From: Argopecten irradians
Taxonomy: Eukaryota; Mollusca; Bivalvia; Pectinida; Pectinidae
Assembly: GCF_041381155.1 (NCBI RefSeq)
Contig: NC_091145.1
Coordinates: forward strand, 42,745,697-42,809,696
Reading direction: 5' to 3'
DNA length: 64,000 bases
Part shown: piece after piece, positions 19,897-31,157 of the stretch
Layout: every line of letters begins with the position of its first letter
How positions within the stretch are numbered: position 1 is the stretch's first letter
Position numbers and translations under genes: made by a program
Notes under the pieces: model-generated
The model's database searches: none
What the model was told of the DNA's origin: nothing
The model's input: the letters and a program-made list of their open reading frames with translations, nothing else

Positions 19897-20938
19897 AGTC
19901 TGGTGTCAGTGTCACTTTCTGATGAACGTAGACGACCTATTTTGTGAATTAATATTTAATATTCATCCTCTATTTATGCTAATTTTTACTCCTTCAGATC
20001 AAAGATGGCGAAGCGATACCAGCCTTAGTCTGGTGTCTGTGTCACTTTCTGATGACCGTAGACGACCTATTTTGTGAATTGATATTTTATATTTGTCCTC
20101 TATTTATGTGAATTTTTACTCCTTCAGATCAAAGATGGCGAAGCGATACCAGCCTTAGTCTGGTGTCTGTGTCACTTTCTGATGACCGTAGACGACCTAT
20201 TTTGTGAATTGATATTTTTATATTTGTCCTCTATTTATGTGAATTTTTACTCCTTCAGATCAAAGATGGCGAAGCGATACCAGCCTTAGTCATGGTGTCT
20301 GTGTCACTTTCTGATGACCTTAGACGACCTATTTTGTGATTGATTATTTTTATATTTGTCCTCTATTTATGTGAATTTTTACTCCTTCAGATCAAAGATG
20401 GCGAAGCGATACCAGCCTTAGTCTGGTGTCTGTGTCACTTTCTGATGACCGTAGACGACCTATTTTGTGAATTGATATTTTATATTTGTCCTCTATTTAT
20501 GTGAATTTTTACTCCTTCAGATCAAAGATGGCGAAGCGATACCAGCCTTAGTCTGGTGTCTGTGTCACTTTCTGATGACCGTAGACGACCTATTTTGTGA
20601 ATTGATATTTTATATTTGTCCTCTATTTATGTGAATTTTTACTCCTTCAGATCAAAGATGGCGAAGCGATACCAGCCTTAGTCTGGTGTCTGTGTCACTT
20701 TCTGATGACCGTAGACGACCTATTTTGTGAATTGATATTTTATATTTGTCCTCTATTTATGTGAATTTTTACTCCTTCAGATCAAAGATGGCGAAGCGAT
20801 ACCAGCCTTAGTCTGGTGTCTGTGTCACTTTCTGATGACCGTAGACGACCTATTTTGTGAATTGATATTTTATATTTGTCCTCTATTTATGTGAATTTTT
20901 ACTCCTTCAGATCAACGATGGCAAAGCGATACCAGCCT
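19897..20938 (+). repeat. 130-bp array copying a splice acceptor, start codon and first seven codons
   Basis: Eight copies of ~130 bp. Each holds the polypyrimidine/acceptor 'tttttactccttcag', then 'atcaaag', then ATGGCGAAGCGATACCAGCC. ATGs are at 20005, 20135, 20266, 20398, 20528, 20658, 20788 and 20918. In the first seven, MAKRYQP is followed at once by TAG. The eighth (ATGGCAAAG...) continues into the long coding region. All eight ATGs have A at -3 and G at +4. The first copy is the most diverged, as expected for an array edge. Confidence 0.92.
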
Positions 20939-21670
20939 GGTGAGGGTATAGTGGGGGACGATGAGTTAGCCTATGATAGCGAGCTCCAGCCCCATCTCGG
21001 CCATTTACAGTTCGATAATGAAGGATTTACACCATTCGATTTCAACAACCCTGAAAATAACAATGAAAATGCAAAACCTTCTGATAAGGCTAATATAGAG
21101 CCAGAGGTCAAATCAGGTCAAGATCAAAATGTCACCTCCAGTGTGCAACAAAATGGCAGTGCTACCAGCGAACCATCAGTAACTATTCTGACAGATAACT
21201 CAAATCAAAATGGAAATGCCCAACCTCATGGTACTCCAGTTCATTTTAAAAGTTCTTCAGAATCAACTGCCAAATCAAAGGCACGTAACAAAGATCATGT
21301 TGTGATCCGAACGGCTAATATACAGGAAACAGAGAGATGGAGAGACTTGGAGCGACAGCGTCCCCTGAGACAGAGGCACATCATGTTGTTAAAAATCTTT
21401 GGTGTTATTGCATGTTTTTTCTTCTTCCCAACCGGCATACCAGCTATGTATTATGCATTTAAAACTGAAAAAGAATTTGATGAAGGCATTATGCGTGGTA
21501 ATATTGATGAAGCTCAGAGATGTGCAAGGAAATCAGAAAGGTTAATTATTTTTTCTGGTCTCCTTGCTATACTGACAGCGGTGATTGTGTTCGCTGTAGT
21601 GGAACGGTCCCTCATGGACGAACAAGCCTACTGGGACAGCCATAGCTCCAGTCGCGTCCTTCCACCCTAA
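20918..21670 (+). CDS. Two-pass membrane protein resembling the CD225/dispanin family
   Basis: 250 residues, MAKRYQPGEGIVGDDE... to SSSRVLPP. Residues 1-150 are polar and low-complexity (Asn/Gln/Ser-rich), probably disordered and cytosolic. A basic stretch (ERWRDLERQRPLRQRH, 139-154) precedes a hydrophobic segment at ~155-181 containing 'FFFFPTGIPAMYYAFKTEKE'. The loop 'GNIDEAQRCARKSE' (194-207) leads to a second hydrophobic segment at ~208-228. The P-x-G-x-x-A-x-x-Y-x-x-K ... G-[DN]-x-x-x-A-x-x-x-[AS]-x-[KR] pattern is that of CD225 (IFITM/dispanin) proteins; the family call is inference from this pattern only. The start at 20918 is chosen because it follows the acceptor and is the only array ATG with a long frame. 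Coding appears intronless after the acceptor. Membrane location is likely; the partner or function is unknown. Confidence 0.75.
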   Translation: MAKRYQPGEGIVGDDELAYDSELQPHLGHLQFDNEGFTPFDFNNPENNNENAKPSDKANIEPEVKSGQDQNVTSSVQQNGSATSEPSVTILTDNSNQNGNAQPHGTPVHFKSSSESTAKSKARNKDHVVIRTANIQETERWRDLERQRPLRQRHIMLLKIFGVIACFFFFPTGIPAMYYAFKTEKEFDEGIMRGNIDEAQRCARKSERLIIFSGLLAILTAVIVFAVVERSLMDEQAYWDSHSSSRVLPP

Positions 21671-22105
21671 AATATTTCTTCATCTCCTAATGGAACGATT
21701 ACCTGCATACTCTTTTGGATGGGCAAATCCGAATTATACATTTTTTAGATTCATGTAGAAAACATGTCATTAGAATTTCATTAATGAACATGATATTATC
21801 AAAATGGCTATATATATCTATATAATATGTCTTCTGAATCCCATCTTTGTCCTTGATAAGAAACCTTTTATCTGTAGGTGACAACATCTGATGTAGATTT
21901 CCAGTTCGAGGTCCATCTTACCATTGATATTTTTTCACCTTTAGCAGTTTTAGCTGTATGTATGAAATATTCAATGATTTGTGATACATTATTATGCAAG
22001 GGTAAATAAGTATGGTTTGTAAACATTTCAAAGACCTGTTTATTAATTGATAACTTTCCATTTTACAATTTATTTAGGTCTTTGTGTTTATAATACAACC
22101 ACCTT
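21671..22105 (+). other. 3' flank / possible 3' UTR of the CD225-like gene
   Basis: AT-rich, no second gene. No AATAAA was found between the stop and the 47-bp array; the nearest I see is at ~24912, so the 3' UTR could include the array or use a variant signal. Confidence 0.4.
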
Positions 22106-23480
22106 GTGTTATATTCAAGGGAGGATAACGTTATACCAATTATGTAATGTACATGTATGGGTCCAAGGGGAGATTGTTATACCAATTATGTAATGTACAT
22201 GGTTCCAAGGGGAGAATTGTTATACCAATGTTTATGTAATGTACATGGTATGGGTCCAAGGGGAGATTGTTATACAATATGTAATGTACATGGTATGGTC
22301 CAAGGAATGTTATACCAATTATGTAATGTACATGGTATGGGTCCAAGGGGAGATTATTATACCAATTATGTAATGTACATGGTATGGGTCCAAGGGGAGA
22401 TTATTATACCAATTATGTAATGTACATGGTATGGGTCCAAGGGGAGATTATTATACCAATTATGTAATGTACATGGTATGGGTCCAAGGGGAGAGATTGT
22501 TATACCAATTATGTAATGTACATGGTATGGGTCCAAGGGGAGATTATACCAATTATGTAATGTACATGGTATGGGTCCAAGGGGAGATTATTATACCAAT
22601 TATGTAATGTACATGGTATGGGTCCAAGGGGAGATTGTTATACCAATTATGTAATGTACATGGTATGGGTCCAAGGGGAGATGTATTATACCAATTATGG
22701 TAATGTACAATGGTATGGGTCCAAGGGGAGATTATTATACCAATTATGTAATGTACATGGTATGGGTCCAAGGGAGATTGTTATACCAATTATGTATGTA
22801 CATGGTATGGGTCCAAGGGGAGATTGTTATACCAATTATGTAATGTACATGGTATGGGTCCAAGGGGAGATTATTATACCAATTATGTAATGTACATGGT
22901 ATGGGACCAAGGGGAGATTATATACCAATTATGTAATGTACATGGTATGGGTCCAAGGAGAGGTAATTATACCAATTATGTAATTTACATGGTATGGATC
23001 CAAGGGGAGGTATTATACCAATTATGTAATGTACATGGTATGGGTCCAAGGGGAGGTAATTATACCAATTATGTAATGTACATGGTATGGGTCCAAGGGG
23101 AGATTATTATACCAATTATGTAATGTACATGGTATGGGTCCAAGGGGAGATTATTATACCAATTATGTAATGTACATGGTATGGGACCAAGGGGAGATTA
23201 TTATACCAATTATGTAATGTACATGGTATGGGTCCAAGGAGAGGTAATTATACCAATTATGTAATTTACATGGTATGGATCCAAGGGGAGGTAATTATAC
23301 CAATATGTAATGTACATTGTTTGGGTCTAAGAGGAGGTAATTATACCAGTTATGTACATGGTATGGATCCAAGGGGAGGTAATTATGCCAATTATGTACA
23401 GAATATGGTGTGGGTCCTAGGGGAGATAATTATGTGCAGTAAATGATATGGGTCTAAGGGGAGGTAATAATACCAATCAG
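22106..23480. repeat. 47-bp minisatellite array, about 29 copies
   Basis: The unit is 'ggtatgggtccaaggggaga' plus 'ttattataccaattatgtaa' plus 'tgtacat'. The copies from ~23280 rightward are increasingly diverged ('gaggaggtaattat'). Open frames inside it are by-products of the repeat. Confidence 0.93.
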
Positions 23481-23769
23481 TATAGAGTTAACTGAATAAT
23501 AGTGAAGGTTAAAGGGAGATAACTAGTTGATGTAGACAATAGGATGATGGTGACACTAGCTTTCTAGGCTGCCGATCGGCGGCTTGACTTCAGCTTACGT
23601 AATACATAGACGTGAAAGTGACACCACAAGCCAAGATGGTAATAGCCCAAGGCTGCTAATTAGGGCCACTGGTGTGTTGGTCAGGGGATCAGGGATCGAT
23701 CACACCTCTTTTGTTTACTTAATTATCAAGCCTGGTATTTTGGTAGTTTAGTAAACATGTTCTGGGGAC

Positions 23770-24325
23770 AAACATGGCCCTGCAGGTAGGGCGTAAGAAT
23801 TGTACCTGCTGCCCCTATTGCATGATCGTAAAAGGCAACTAAATTTAGGATATTATCTTTTCTCTTCTTCCTAACTGACTTTATCTTTCCTAATGCCTCC
23901 CTTGGCACCGCCTCACTTTTGGCCTTGAGTTGAGCGTTCGCCCCTGTGAGGAAGGCTCTAGGTTCTGTCCCCTGGCCGTGACACACCAAAGTCTATAAAA
24001 GTGGTAGTTTCTGCTCCTGCTTAGCGCTCAGCATACAGGGAGTGGGACAACTGGTTCGCCCGTTGTCAGTAAAATGTGACCGGGTGAGGTGTGTTGCTTG
24101 GTGTCTTCGGCGGCATGCTTCAGTGATATAGCACTATAAAAAGGGTAAAATTTCCACTATACAAGAAGACACTACATGAATATACCGCAGTCTCCTAAAA
24201 CACGCACCTCGCAGAACATACAAGCAACACACCACATACATGGGAGGCCGTCCTTACATGACCATAGCTGTTAATAGGACGTTAATTAATCAATCAAACA
24301 AACAAACAAACAAACAAACAGGGCA
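23770..24325 (+). mobile_element. Full-length tRNA-derived SINE
   Basis: Starts near 'gggacaaacatggccctgca' and has a tRNA-like core with 'ggccttgagttgagcgttcg' (A-box side) and 'aggttctgtcccctggc' (B-box side). It continues with 'gtgaccgggtgaggtgtg' and 'ttcggcggcatgcttcagtg', and ends 'ctgttaataggacgttaa' plus (CAAA)n. I recognise this as a scallop/oyster-type SINE. A minus-strand frame within it is not a gene. Confidence 0.75.
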
Positions 24326-24707
24326 GGGCGTTAGGTTATAGGGGCATGGCATCAGGTAAAAAGGGCACTGAGCAACGCCATGCTAATCGGGGCTGTGGGA
24401 AACACTACTTTGTGTAAAGTGGCATCTACAAAAAGATGGTGATTCCTTAATTTTATTGTTTACATCTAAGCCTGGTAGCAGATTAACATTAAACTAGATA
24501 TTATTTCATAACATGTTTGTGTTGGTGTGTGTTACACATGTTATGGCGTAAAAACTTGAATAGATTGTCTTTAAGCAGATCTCAAATAAATGAATTGCAA
24601 ATTATCAAGATAAGCATGATATTATCCAAGTATTTGTTACTTGTTATCTTTGTCGGAGACCCACGGTTGATTAAACTACACTATGCTACATGTAGCATAA
24701 TGAAATC

Positions 24708-24813
24708 CACAGGGACCTGGCACAAATTTCTAAAAAACAGTATAACATTATATATTGATATTATAATATAACATAAATACTGTTGGTTAGAAAAATTGTG
24801 CCAGGTCCCTGTG
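24708..24813. mobile_element. 106-bp foldback MITE
   Basis: 'cacagggacctggcaca' at the left and its complement 'tgtgccaggtccctgtg' at the right, with the homology continuing inward over about 40 bp. The centre is AT-rich. Non-coding. Confidence 0.65.
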
Positions 24814-25340
24814 ATGGGTCTTGGCCGGTACAGATTATGTGTACATGTACATGTCCTATTTTGTCCATTATTCATGCTTATTATTCAGATCTTTGTCATT
24901 GCTTGGAAAATGAAATAAAGAAAATGATGGTCACTTTTCTTTTTAGATAGATTTTTATAGAATTCTACTTAAGAATAACAATTATATAAACTGGTATAAT
25001 TTTATGACATGTATTATTATGTAAATGTGTATAGAACTGCTGGGCATGAATCTCGCCTAAAATTGAAATCAATTTATACAATTTTTTGTATCATATATAT
25101 ATATTCTATTTTAGATCATATGTACTAAGTCTTTCAGAATATTTTTGAGAATATTAAAAATGCACTCTGGGTGATAGAAACTATACATATTAGATATTTG
25201 TTGTCATTTTAACAAACAGTAGAATACACCCTAATATCAAACCACATACAGAGTATATTGGAAATGTTAAAATCTTTGGACAATACCACTCCACTACTAA
25301 CAAAAATCTAAAAGTTTGAATCTGATGTTAAGCATCTGCC
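24814..25340. other. No recognised gene; one AATAAA
   Basis: AT-rich. AATAAA at ~24912 on the plus strand is the first after the CD225-like gene. Nothing else was recognised. Confidence 0.35.
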
Positions 25341-25344
25341 ATGC

Positions 25345-25435
25345 ACTGACCTTGGGTCAGTGGTTTTTCTCTGGACACTCAGACTTTCCTACACCTATAC
25401 CTGGCACGTCCTTAAATGACCCTGGCTTACCAAAC
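25345..25435 (+). mobile_element. SINE 3' fragment
   Basis: 'gtcagtggtttttctctgga' through 'acctggcacgtccttaaatg' and 'accctggc' matches the tail half of the SINE at 17.9 kb. The tRNA-like head is missing. Confidence 0.65.
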
Positions 25436-26000
25436 TGTTGGATAATTCATGTATTATCATATTACCTCCCTTATTTGCCTCTACTCCAACACGTGTATGA
25501 GGCCTTATTCCACCATGATTAATACATGGGTTGGATATGTCACACAACCCATCGTCATGTTAACCTCTAACATTGTTGGAGTAGTTTGACACCAACAGAT
25601 TGCATGATAGTAGTAGTTTGTCAACAATAATAAAGTTTGACATCGATAGGATCTAGCCCTGTAACACAAGAATTGATACCAACTCTATTGTATGTGTTAA
25701 CATCTTTATCAGAACACCAGCTGCTGGAATAGTGCCAGTAAGAGTTACTTCCCCTTACATTGTGGGCTGTACAGTAGATTGATTGACTTTTTGTGATGAA
25801 CAATCTCACACCTTAATTAATTTCAAATGCATTGGCATTAAAATACAATTTAGATTCTTTAAGACATGGTAAACCTTTAAATTTTCAGTCTTCTGCTTGG
25901 ATTTACTTGACTTTAAAGTGAAATATTTTATCAGGATCAATGTCTTCCAGATATAGGAGTATTTGTTAATGGGTTTCAAGTGAAGGTGGAGTCATAAAGA
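25436..26000. other. No recognised feature
   Basis: Unique AT-rich sequence with only short chance frames. Confidence 0.4.
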
Positions 26001-26001
26001 T

Positions 26002-26690
26002 AAGCCTCCATTACAGACGAGACAATGATTACAATAAGATAACTTGACCTAGAAATAAGTTGAGTCATATAGATGTAAACTAGCAATAAGCCTTCACTAC
26101 AGACGAGACAATGAATATAATTAGATAACTTGACCTAGAAATAAGTTGAGTCATGAAGACGAAAACTAGCAATAAGCCTCCACAACAGACGAGACAATGA
26201 ATATAATAAGATAACTTGACCTAGAAATAAGTGGAGTCACGTTAACTTACAATAAGCCTCCACAGCAGATAAGACAATGAATATAGTAAGATAACATGAC
26301 CTAGAAATAAGTTGAGTCATGTAGATGTAAACTAGCAATAAGCCTCCACAGCAGATAAGACAATGAATATAGTAAGATAACATGACCTAGAAATAAGTTG
26401 AGTCATGTAGATGTAAACTAGCAATAAGCCTCCACAGCAGATAAGACAATGAATATAGTAAGATAACATGACCTAGAAATAAGTTGAGTCATGTAGATGT
26501 AAACTAGCAATAAGCCTCCACAACAGACGAGACAATGAATATAGTAAGATAACTTGATCTAGAAATAAGTTGAGTCATGTAGATGTACACTAGCAATAAG
26601 CCTCCACTACAGACAATGACTACCGTAAGATAACTTGACCTATAGATAGGTGGAATCATGAGAATGGATATTGGACTTATAGCATGGTGA
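26002..26690. repeat. 86-bp array, about eight copies
   Basis: The unit runs 'aagcctccacagcagataag', 'acaatgaatatagtaagata', 'gacctagaaataagttgagt', 'catgtagatgtaaactagca'. The middle copies are nearly identical, while the outer ones are diverged and indel-bearing. Confidence 0.9.
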
Positions 26691-26715
26691 GATCACAGGT
26701 GTTCGTTTCTAATAT

Positions 26716-27147
26716 AAGTATAAGTATAATACTGGGTCAAGGTCTATAACTCGGCCGGCCATATAACACTACCCAATTTCAGAAAAAGTATGATTATTAA
26801 CAAACCGTATAGGATATGATAATAGGAATACTCTCAATCGACAGCCAGATAATTTATCTTTAATTTGGTATATGATACAATATATATCATGCCGTATAAA
26901 TGTCACTAGGTATCCAGAAACATCGGAAAACAGCCAGATTTCAACTGGTCGGACACTGGTGTCCTCCGATAAACACGCCAGGGCTCTAATGGGTAGCTCA
27001 AAAACCACTGCATGTCAACATTTCAGCTTCATAGGAATTAAAGTTTGGTTTTTTAATGTTTGTTAATAATCATACTTTTTCTGAAATTGGGTAGTGTTAT
27101 ATGGCCGGCCGAGTTATAGACCTTGACCCAGTATTATACTTATACTT
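26716..27147. mobile_element. 432-bp element with 90-bp terminal inverted repeats
   Basis: 26716-26805 is the near-perfect reverse complement of 27058-27147; both include 'actcggccggccatataaca'. The interior (252 bp) has no recognised protein. No clear target duplication was found, so the superfamily is unknown. Confidence 0.75.
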
Positions 27148-27835
27148 GATAATTTTGTAGTCACAAATATAATTATAACTTACCATTAATAGTACACTTA
27201 TTATCGCCTTCTGAACAGTTAAATTAAATTAAATGTTAAGGCACATTGGCCTCTTGTTGTGTTATATCTCCATAACATAAAAAATCTAGTCGAATTGATC
27301 CTCATAATATAGTTTACTAAAAACTTTCACATAACGCATTCATTTTTAACTCTTTTTTTTCCCTATAGAATCACGCCGTTATCTCAACCAATCAAAAGCG
27401 ACGGTACAAACTGCGGCGAAATTTTTTCCCCATAAGCTGATAAAGTAAATTTTTAGCAGAATTAAAATCATATTTACATTGTAATCGATATGAGTGATAA
27501 TTGTACAGCATTGCTTCATAACAGCACTCCAGTTTTCCAAAAGCTTCAATGAGAGCCTTAATTTAGTTATTGTAGGTATATGATATCACTGCTATAAAAT
27601 GTTAACAAAGACATACAAAGTGTGTGGGGCGGCAACAGTCATCGGATAAACCACCTCTGCTAAAGTCATGTAAGCCTCGCGGGGGGTCTTGTTTTAATAA
27701 TCACTGTACAAAGAACAAATGCGTTTGAGTTCTGATCCATAACATAAAAAGGAAATGACAAATAACTTAGTTTTCCCAGAATCAGAAATACATGTTTCTG
27801 CCAAGTTTTATCTTCAAAAGACGACGGAAAATCGT
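27148..27835. other. No recognised feature
   Basis: AT-rich intergenic sequence. A minus-strand 80-codon frame (27908-27666) overlaps the start of the TGACGTCA-bearing repeats and has no recognised domain. Confidence 0.4.
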
Positions 27836-27839
27836 TGTC

Positions 27840-28105
27840 TCTTGTAAAACCTCTTCTTGTCGATGACGTTCCGACGTCGTCAAAAGACTTGTTTGTCGAT
27901 GACATCACTGCTTAAAAGCTGTAGTATTTGACCTTTGGACAACGTCATCAGTTGAAAACTTGTCGATGACGTCATGACTTAAACGTTTTTGACAGTTTGT
28001 AATATAAACAGATGTCGTCGGTTGATCTTTGTCGATGACGTCATGACTTTAAAGTCGTATTAACCTTTCGTGTTATGGACATCGTCGGTTGATTGACCGA
28101 ACCAT
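27840..28105. repeat. Degenerate outlying copies of the TGACGTCA repeat
   Basis: Several 'gtcgatgacgtcatgactt'-type words at irregular spacing precede the main array, interleaved with 'gacgtcgtc' and 'cgtcggttga'. They look like old or founder units. Confidence 0.65.
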
Positions 28106-28139
28106 TAAAGCATTGATGTCACTTATTTTCAACTTCTTC

Positions 28140-28225
28140 GGGGTAAGAAAAAATGTTTGCAAATTGTGTGAATCGGCGTAGCGAATTATCACAAAATTTG
28201 CAAACAAGTTTTTTTTTTCGTAACC
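28140..28225. repeat. Short imperfect inverted repeat
   Basis: 'aatgtttgcaaattgtgtga' faces 'tcacaaaatttgcaaacaag' across 'cggcgtagcg'. It could form a stem-loop; no function is inferred. Confidence 0.5.
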
Positions 28226-28489
28226 AGATGAAATTAAAGAAAAATATGACATTAATTCTTATAATTAATCTTATAATAAAACAAAAAAAAATAAATATAC
28301 ATTTCTAGTGATTTTTCAAGGGATTCTTTTTCCGAATTATACGCAACGTCAATGTCTCTATTGTGACGTCACGAAAACGTCGGGGTTTCGCTCCATTCTC
28401 GGATATTTTTCCAACGTGTTATGAAAAAAAGTATTGGCCAATCAGAAAGCCAGATTTAGTATTAAAACAAAGAAAAAGATATTACAGTG

Positions 28490-30740
28490 TTAAACATTTG
28501 TATAACAGACCTCGTCAGCTGATGTTGACGTCATGACTTAATCAAAGTGTTGACATTTTGTATAACAGACCTCGTCAGCTGATGTTGACGTCATGACTTA
28601 ATCAAAGTGTTGACATTTTGTGTAACAGACGTCGTCAGCTGATGTTGACGTCATGACTTAATCAAAGTGTTGACATTTTGTGTAACAGACGTCGTCAGCT
28701 GATGTTGACGTCATGACTTAATCAATGTGTGTTGACATTTTGTGTAACAGACGTCGTCAGCTGATGTTGACGTCATGACTTAATCAAAGTGTTGACATTT
28801 TGTGTAACAGACGTCGTCAACTGATGTTGACGTCATGACTTAATCAAAGTGTTGAGCAGATTTCGTTGACTTATCAAGTGACATTTTGTGTAACAGACGT
28901 CGTCAGCTGATGTTGACGTCATGACTTAAATCAAAGTGTTGACATTTTGTGTAACAGACGTCGTCAGCTGATGTTGACGTCATGACTTAATCAAAGTGTT
29001 GACATTTTGTGTAACAGACGTCGTCAGCTGATGTTGACGTCAAGACTTAATCAAAGTGTTGACATTTTGTGTAACAGACGTCGTCAACTGATGTTGACGT
29101 CATGACTTAATCAAAGTGTTGACATTTTGTGTAACAGACGTCGTCAGCTGATGTTGACGTCATGACTTAACCAAAGTGTTGACATTTTGTGTAACAGACG
29201 TCGTCAACTGATGTTGACGTCATGACTTAACCAAAGTGTTGACATTTTGTATAACAGACGTCGTCAGCTGATGTTGACATCATGACTTAATCAAAGTGTT
29301 GACATTTTGTATAACAGACGTCGTCAGCTGATGTTGACGTCATGACTTAACCAAAGTGTTGACATTTTGTGTAACAGACGTCGTCAGCTGATGTTGACGT
29401 CATGACTTAACCAAAGTGTTGACATTTTGTGTAACAGACGTCGTCAGCTGATGTTGACGTCATGACTTAATCAAAGTGTTGACATTTTGTATAACAGACG
29501 TCGTCAGCTGATGTTGACGTCATGACTTAACCAAAGTGTTGATATTTTGTATAACAGACGTCGTCAGCTGATGTTGACGTCATGACTTAATCAAAGTGTT
29601 GACATTTTGTGTAACAGACGTCGTCAACTGATCTTTGATGACGTCATGACTCATGACTTAATTAACCATAGTGTTGACTTTTTGTATAACAGACCTCGTC
29701 AGTTGATGTTTGATGACGTCATGACTTAACCAAAGTGTTGACATTTTGTGTAACAGACGTCGTCAACTGATGTTGACGTCATGGCTTAACCATAGTGTTG
29801 ACTTTAGTGTTGACATTTTGTATAACAGACCTCGTCAGTTGATGTTTGATGACGTCATGACATAATGATAATGTTGATATTCTGTATAACAGACGTCGTC
29901 AGTTCATTTTTGATGACGTCATGACTTAATAATAGTGTTGACGTTCTGTATAACAAACCTCGTCAGTTGATTGTTGATGACATCATGACTTAATAATAGT
30001 ATTGACATTGTTTGATGACGTCATGACTTATTAACCATAGTGTTGACATTTTGTATAACAGACCTTGTCAGTTGATGTTTGATGACGTCACGACTTAACC
30101 ATAGTGTTGACATTGTTTGATGACGTCATGACTTATTAACCATAGTGTTGACATTTTGTATAACAGACCTCGTCGGTTGATGTTTGATGACGTCACGACT
30201 TAACCAAAGTGTTGACATTGTTTGATGACGTCATGACTTATTAACCATAGTGTTGACATTTTGTATAACAGACCTCTTCAGTTGATGTTTGATGACGTCA
30301 CGACTTAACCATAGTGTTGACATTGTTTGATGACGTCATGACTTATTAACCATAGTGTTGACATTTTGTATAACAGACCTCGTCGGTTGATGTTTGATGA
30401 CGTCACGACTTAACTATAGTGTTGACATTGTTTGATGACGTCATGACTTATTAACCATAATGTTGACATTTTGTATAACATACCTCGTCAATTGATGTTT
30501 GATGACGTCACGACTTAACCATAGTGTTGACATTGTTTGATGACATCATGACTTAATTAACCATAGTGTTGACATTCTGTATTTACAAAGTTCGTCAGTT
30601 GATGTTTGATGACGTCATGACTCATGACTTAATTAACCAGTGTTGACATTCTGTATAACAGACCTCGTCGGTTGATGTTTGATGACGTCATGACTTAACC
30701 ATAGTGTTGACATTTTGTATAACAGACGTCGGCACGATAA
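28490..30740. repeat. 60-bp array, each unit with the CRE palindrome TGACGTCA
   Basis: The first part (to ~29640) has a 60-bp unit: 'cagacgtcgtcagctgatgt', 'tgacgtcatgacttaatcaa', 'agtgttgacattttgtgtaa'. The second part uses a longer compound unit (~105 bp) that alternates 'gatgacgtcatgacttatta' with 'gatgacgtcacgacttaacc'. Almost every unit contains TGACGTCA; by hand about 40 in total. TGACGTCA is the full CREB/ATF site, with a CpG at its centre. Confidence 0.93.
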
Positions 30741-31157
30741 AGCCTATTAGACCTTCTATCTAACGCGCGTTCAGTGTCAGCTGAATTTTGTCGATGACGT
30801 CATTTTTCCCCAAGTGCAGTTGAATTTGTTTTCGGAAATGTTTGCAAAATATTCAAATTGATTATCGCATTTTATCATTGAATATTTTTTTTTGTGTGTC
30901 AAATAAAAATATGTATTTATATGGTATATAATCAAGCGATTTGTTTCTCAGAATATCATCAAAACACTATAATGTTACATGTTACACTTGTTTTATTTTA
31001 GGTCGAATAAAATATAGAGCATCATACAAACAAGAAATCATGTGGATAATCAACGAATAATTGTAAATACTGTCCTTACATCGAGTATACCCCGACTGTC
31101 CTCTGACACCAGACAAAGACATTCTGACAGTTACATAGCCTGGCTCGGTTATACGTC
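30741..31157. other. Spacer between two arrays
   Basis: AT-rich. A possible acceptor 'tgttttattttag' ends at ~31001, followed by an open stretch that runs into the 30-bp array. No gene can be supported. Confidence 0.35.

Noticed and set aside
20876..20917. N-terminal extension of the CD225-like protein upstream of 20918
   Set aside because: The extension lacks an ATG and translates the intron pyrimidine tract and acceptor; the start at 20918 fits the exon boundary.
23726..23989. 87-codon minus-strand frame
   Set aside because: Lies within a tRNA-derived SINE.
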